Assembly (NCBI GenBank): GCA_041307765.1
Contig: JBFZCW010000023.1
Span: 1-6,850, forward strand
Length of the DNA: 6,850 nt
Direction of reading: 5' to 3'
Origin: DYRB01 sp041307765
GTDB lineage: Bacteria > Pseudomonadota > Gammaproteobacteria > Chromatiales > Chromatiaceae
Shown: positions 5,451 to 6,850 of the stretch, one piece after another
How positions within the stretch are numbered: position 1 is the first letter of the stretch
Layout: every line of letters begins with the position of its first letter
Program-made: the position numbers and the translations under genes
The notes under the pieces: model-generated
Told to the model about the DNA's origin: nothing
Database searches by the model: none
What the model saw: the letters and a program-made list of their open reading frames with translations, nothing else

Positions 5451-5900
5451 ATGGCGAGCCATCGGCGCCGCCCACCGCTACTGGTGCGACCTCGCCCGTC
5501 GCGTCTGCTCGCGGGCTTCGTCGCCCTGTCTCACGGCCTAGCCGCCGTGATCGCCCTCGCTCTCCCCATGGGCTGGCCAGCGCGCCTCGCCCTCGTCCTA
5601 TGGATTGCCGTCAGCATCGGGTGGAACGTCCTGACCCACGTCTGGCCGCGTACCCCCTGGGCCGTGCGCGAGGCCCTGCTGGGTGCGGACGGCTGGGAAA
5701 TCACCCTGGGCACTGGAGCCAGTCTCCCGGCCAAGCTCGCCCCCTCGACGTTCGTCGGTACCTGGCTCATGGTGCTGAACTTTCGTTGTCACCACTGGCC
5801 TCGTCGTTCCCTGGTCCTGCTGCCCGACGGGGTTGATCCGCAGACGCGACGCCGCCTGCGGGCCCGACTGAGGCTGGGGCAGGGGGGCAGCGGGCCCTGA
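5451..5900 (+). CDS. ygfX: YgfX/CptA-family inner-membrane protein
   Basis: A 149-residue protein matching the YgfX (CptA) layout: a basic N-terminus ending in RPSRLL (15-20), two close membrane segments (about 20-38 and 44-64), then a cytoplasmic domain with GADGWEITLGTGASLPAKLAPSTFV (78-102), WLMVLNFR (105-112), RRSLVLLPDGVDPQTRRRLRARL (118-140). The RSLVLLPD element and the closing RRLR helix are characteristic. E. coli YgfX is reported to interact with FtsZ and MreB and is encoded beside SdhE (CptB), the flavinylation factor of succinate dehydrogenase. No sdhE is present here; the upstream gene is the Pro/Ala-rich protein. The ATG at 5451 follows GGAGG (5442-5446) with only four bases of spacing, and an in-frame stop at 5433-5435 excludes a longer N-terminus. 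The gene lies 74 bases after its neighbour and may be in the same operon. The family call rests on motif memory. Confidence 0.78.
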   Translation: MASHRRRPPLLVRPRPSRLLAGFVALSHGLAAVIALALPMGWPARLALVLWIAVSIGWNVLTHVWPRTPWAVREALLGADGWEITLGTGASLPAKLAPSTFVGTWLMVLNFRCHHWPRRSLVLLPDGVDPQTRRRLRARLRLGQGGSGP

Positions 5901-5955
5901 AGCGCGAAACGCGCGACGCCCGGGAGCCCTATGCCGGGGGGCGAGCGAACGGCCT

Positions 5956-5993
5956 GCCGCCTCCCAGGTCCACAGCGGGTTGCGGGAGGCGGC
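5956..5993. terminator. 10-bp perfect hairpin, possible bidirectional terminator
   Basis: Ten fully paired, nearly all G/C bases enclose an 18-base loop. The position between two converging genes fits a two-way transcription end, but the lack of U-tracts means it would act as a stalling or Rho-assisted site rather than a classic intrinsic terminator. Confidence 0.4.
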
Positions 5994-6088
5994 TGAGGGC
6001 AACAGGGCGTTGGCGGAACGGGCTGGAGACACCGCCGCCACTTGGCTGGGCGAAGGGGGTCAATCGCAAGGTCGGCGGCTCCGGATCG

Positions 6089-6133
6089 GGCAGGACGCCG
6101 TGATCGTGCCCCGGGCCGGCGTCCTGCCGGCCC
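6089..6133. terminator. 12-bp and 8-bp mutually exclusive hairpins downstream of trpB2
   Basis: The 12-bp perfect stem (6089-6100 with 6117-6128, 16-base loop) and the 8-bp perfect stem (6113-6120 with 6126-6133, 5-base loop) share bases. Read on the minus strand, the 8-bp hairpin begins about 22 bases after the trpB2 stop and forms first during transcription; the 12-bp one could replace it afterwards. No U-tract follows either stem. Confidence 0.45.
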
Positions 6134-6155
6134 TATACAACGGACCTCCCCGGGT

Positions 6156-6850
6156 TCAGGGGACCGACGGCAGGCCCGCCAAGGCCATGGCGACTTCGGA
6201 CTCGTCATAGGTCAGGTCCTGGAGCTTGCCGGCCAGGTAGTCCGTGTAGGCCTGCATGTCGAAGTGGCCATGACCGCAGAGGTTGAAGAGGATGGTCTTG
6301 GCCTCCCCGGATTCGCGGCACTTCTCTGCCTCGTCGATGGCGCCGCGCACCGCGTGGTTGGCCTCGGGGGCCGGGATGATCCCCTCCGCCTTGGCGAATT
6401 GGATGCCGGCGGCGAAGCACTCCAACTGGTTGTACGAGCGCGGGGCGATGTAGCCGAGCTTGGCCAGGTGGCTGATCTGCGGGGCCATGCCGTGGTAGCG
6501 CAGCCCCCCCGCATGGAAGCCCGGCGGGACGAAGCCGGAGCCCAGCGTATACATCTTGACCAACGGGGTCAGATGAGCCGTATCGCCGAAGTCGTAGGCG
6601 AAGAGCCCCTTGGTCAGGGTCGGGCAGGCCGAGGGCTCAACGGCGATGAACTGTGTGTTGCCGCCCTCGCGCAGTTGCCGTCCGAGGAAGGGGAAGGCCA
6701 GACCCGCGAAATTGCTGCCGCCGCCGGTACAGCCGATGACCATGTCCGGGTAGTCCCCGGCCAGGTCCATCTGACGCATCGCCTCGATTCCGGTGACGGT
6801 CTGGTGCAGCAGGACGTGGTTCAGCACACTGCCCAGGGCGTACTTGGTGT
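6156..6850 (-). CDS. trpB: Tryptophan synthase beta subunit, TrpB2 type (C-terminal half, cut by the window edge)
   Basis: A PLP enzyme that condenses indole with serine to tryptophan; TrpB2 forms often act without a TrpA partner, and some archaeal ones use O-phosphoserine. About 231 residues are visible. The frame continues past base 6850: TKYALGSVLNHVLLHQTV is read across the edge, so the GTG at 6827 is an internal Val codon, not the start. The PLP-phosphate loop GCTGGGSNFAG lies near 6734-6702. EPSACPTLTKG lies near 6635-6603, and LGSGFVPPGFHAGGLRYHG, diagnostic of TrpB2 rather than TrpB1, lies further on. The CGHGHFD motif at about 6278-6258 closes the active-site region, and the stop is at 6158-6156. 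The catalytic Lys lies in the missing N-terminal half. It converges on ygfX across a hairpin-rich gap. Full family length is about 450 residues, so roughly half is absent. Confidence 0.94.
   Translation of the reverse strand, partial: TKYALGSVLNHVLLHQTVTGIEAMRQMDLAGDYPDMVIGCTGGGSNFAGLAFPFLGRQLREGGNTQFIAVEPSACPTLTKGLFAYDFGDTAHLTPLVKMYTLGSGFVPPGFHAGGLRYHGMAPQISHLAKLGYIAPRSYNQLECFAAGIQFAKAEGIIPAPEANHAVRGAIDEAEKCRESGEAKTILFNLCGHGHFDMQAYTDYLAGKLQDLTYDESEVAMALAGLPSVP

Larger units (their letters stand above)
5901..6155. other. Convergent intergenic region dense in inverted repeats
   Basis: Between ygfX and the converging trpB2 I see no gene, but several perfect stems. GCGCG-AAA-CGCGC (5902-5914) lies right after the ygfX stop. 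GCCGCCTCCC (5956-5965) pairs with GGGAGGCGGC (5984-5993). GGCAGGACGCCG (6089-6100) pairs with CGGCGTCCTGCC (6117-6128). GGGCCGGC (6113-6120) pairs with GCCGGCCC (6126-6133). The last two overlap, so only one can form at a time. No T-runs follow on either strand. The likely role is blocking or ending transcription from both sides. Confidence 0.6.

Noticed and set aside
5980..6210. A 76-codon plus-strand frame in the convergent intergenic region
   Set aside because: It starts at a TTG without a ribosome site, lies across several hairpins and ends antisense to trpB2.
6825..6827. GTG at 6827 as the trpB2 start
   Set aside because: The reading frame and the conserved TrpB2 sequence continue upstream to the window edge, so this is an internal valine codon.

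Overview
This window comes from a very GC-rich bacterial chromosome. The gene set fits a gammaproteobacterium, perhaps a relative of the Chromatiales or purple sulfur bacteria: a proteobacterial-length NagZ beside a short Hpt, a methylthioinosine-type phosphorylase, a YgfX/CptA membrane protein and a TrpB2-type tryptophan synthase beta subunit. The lineage is an inference from gene families and base composition, not from a marker gene. No mobile element, tRNA, rRNA or CRISPR array is visible.

Layout. Bases 1-833 hold the end of one peptide-type ABC permease and the whole of its DppC/OppC-like partner, joined by a TTGA stop/start overlap. A candidate promoter (about 851-879), a possible 20-codon leader ORF and nagZ (965-2038) follow. 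A 122-base gap with two inverted repeats leads to hpt (about 2161-2724). A 358-base gene-free stretch carries a good sigma70-type promoter and a hairpin shaped like a single type I-E CRISPR repeat. It precedes a hemerythrin-like gene (3083-3529), which is followed by two hairpins. A new promoter then drives the phosphorylase gene (3679-4446), an unrecognised membrane-anchored Pro/Ala-rich protein (4492-5376) and ygfX (5451-5900). The last 255 intergenic bases are packed with long inverted repeats and separate this plus-strand group from a converging trpB2 (6156 to the right edge, minus strand, incomplete).

How the genes work together. NagZ removes N-acetylglucosamine from cytoplasmic muropeptides, and Opp/Dpp-type transporters can import cell-wall peptides, so the left part may concern envelope recycling. 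The phosphorylase has Asn and Ala where human MTAP has its two adenine-binding aspartates. This fits methylthioinosine as substrate, and the hypoxanthine released is the substrate of Hpt; together they would form a purine salvage route from spent polyamine or quorum-signal by-products. The hemerythrin-like gene sits between these two with its own promoter and seems to have lost part of its metal-ligand set. The Pro/Ala-rich protein and YgfX are both predicted inner-membrane proteins.

Most of the window is ordinary housekeeping. The less expected items are the solitary CRISPR-repeat-like hairpin in the hemerythrin leader, the degenerate hemerythrin site, the mutually exclusive hairpins at two gene ends, the GC dinucleotide run at the start of the Pro/Ala-rich gene, and YgfX without its usual partner SdhE.
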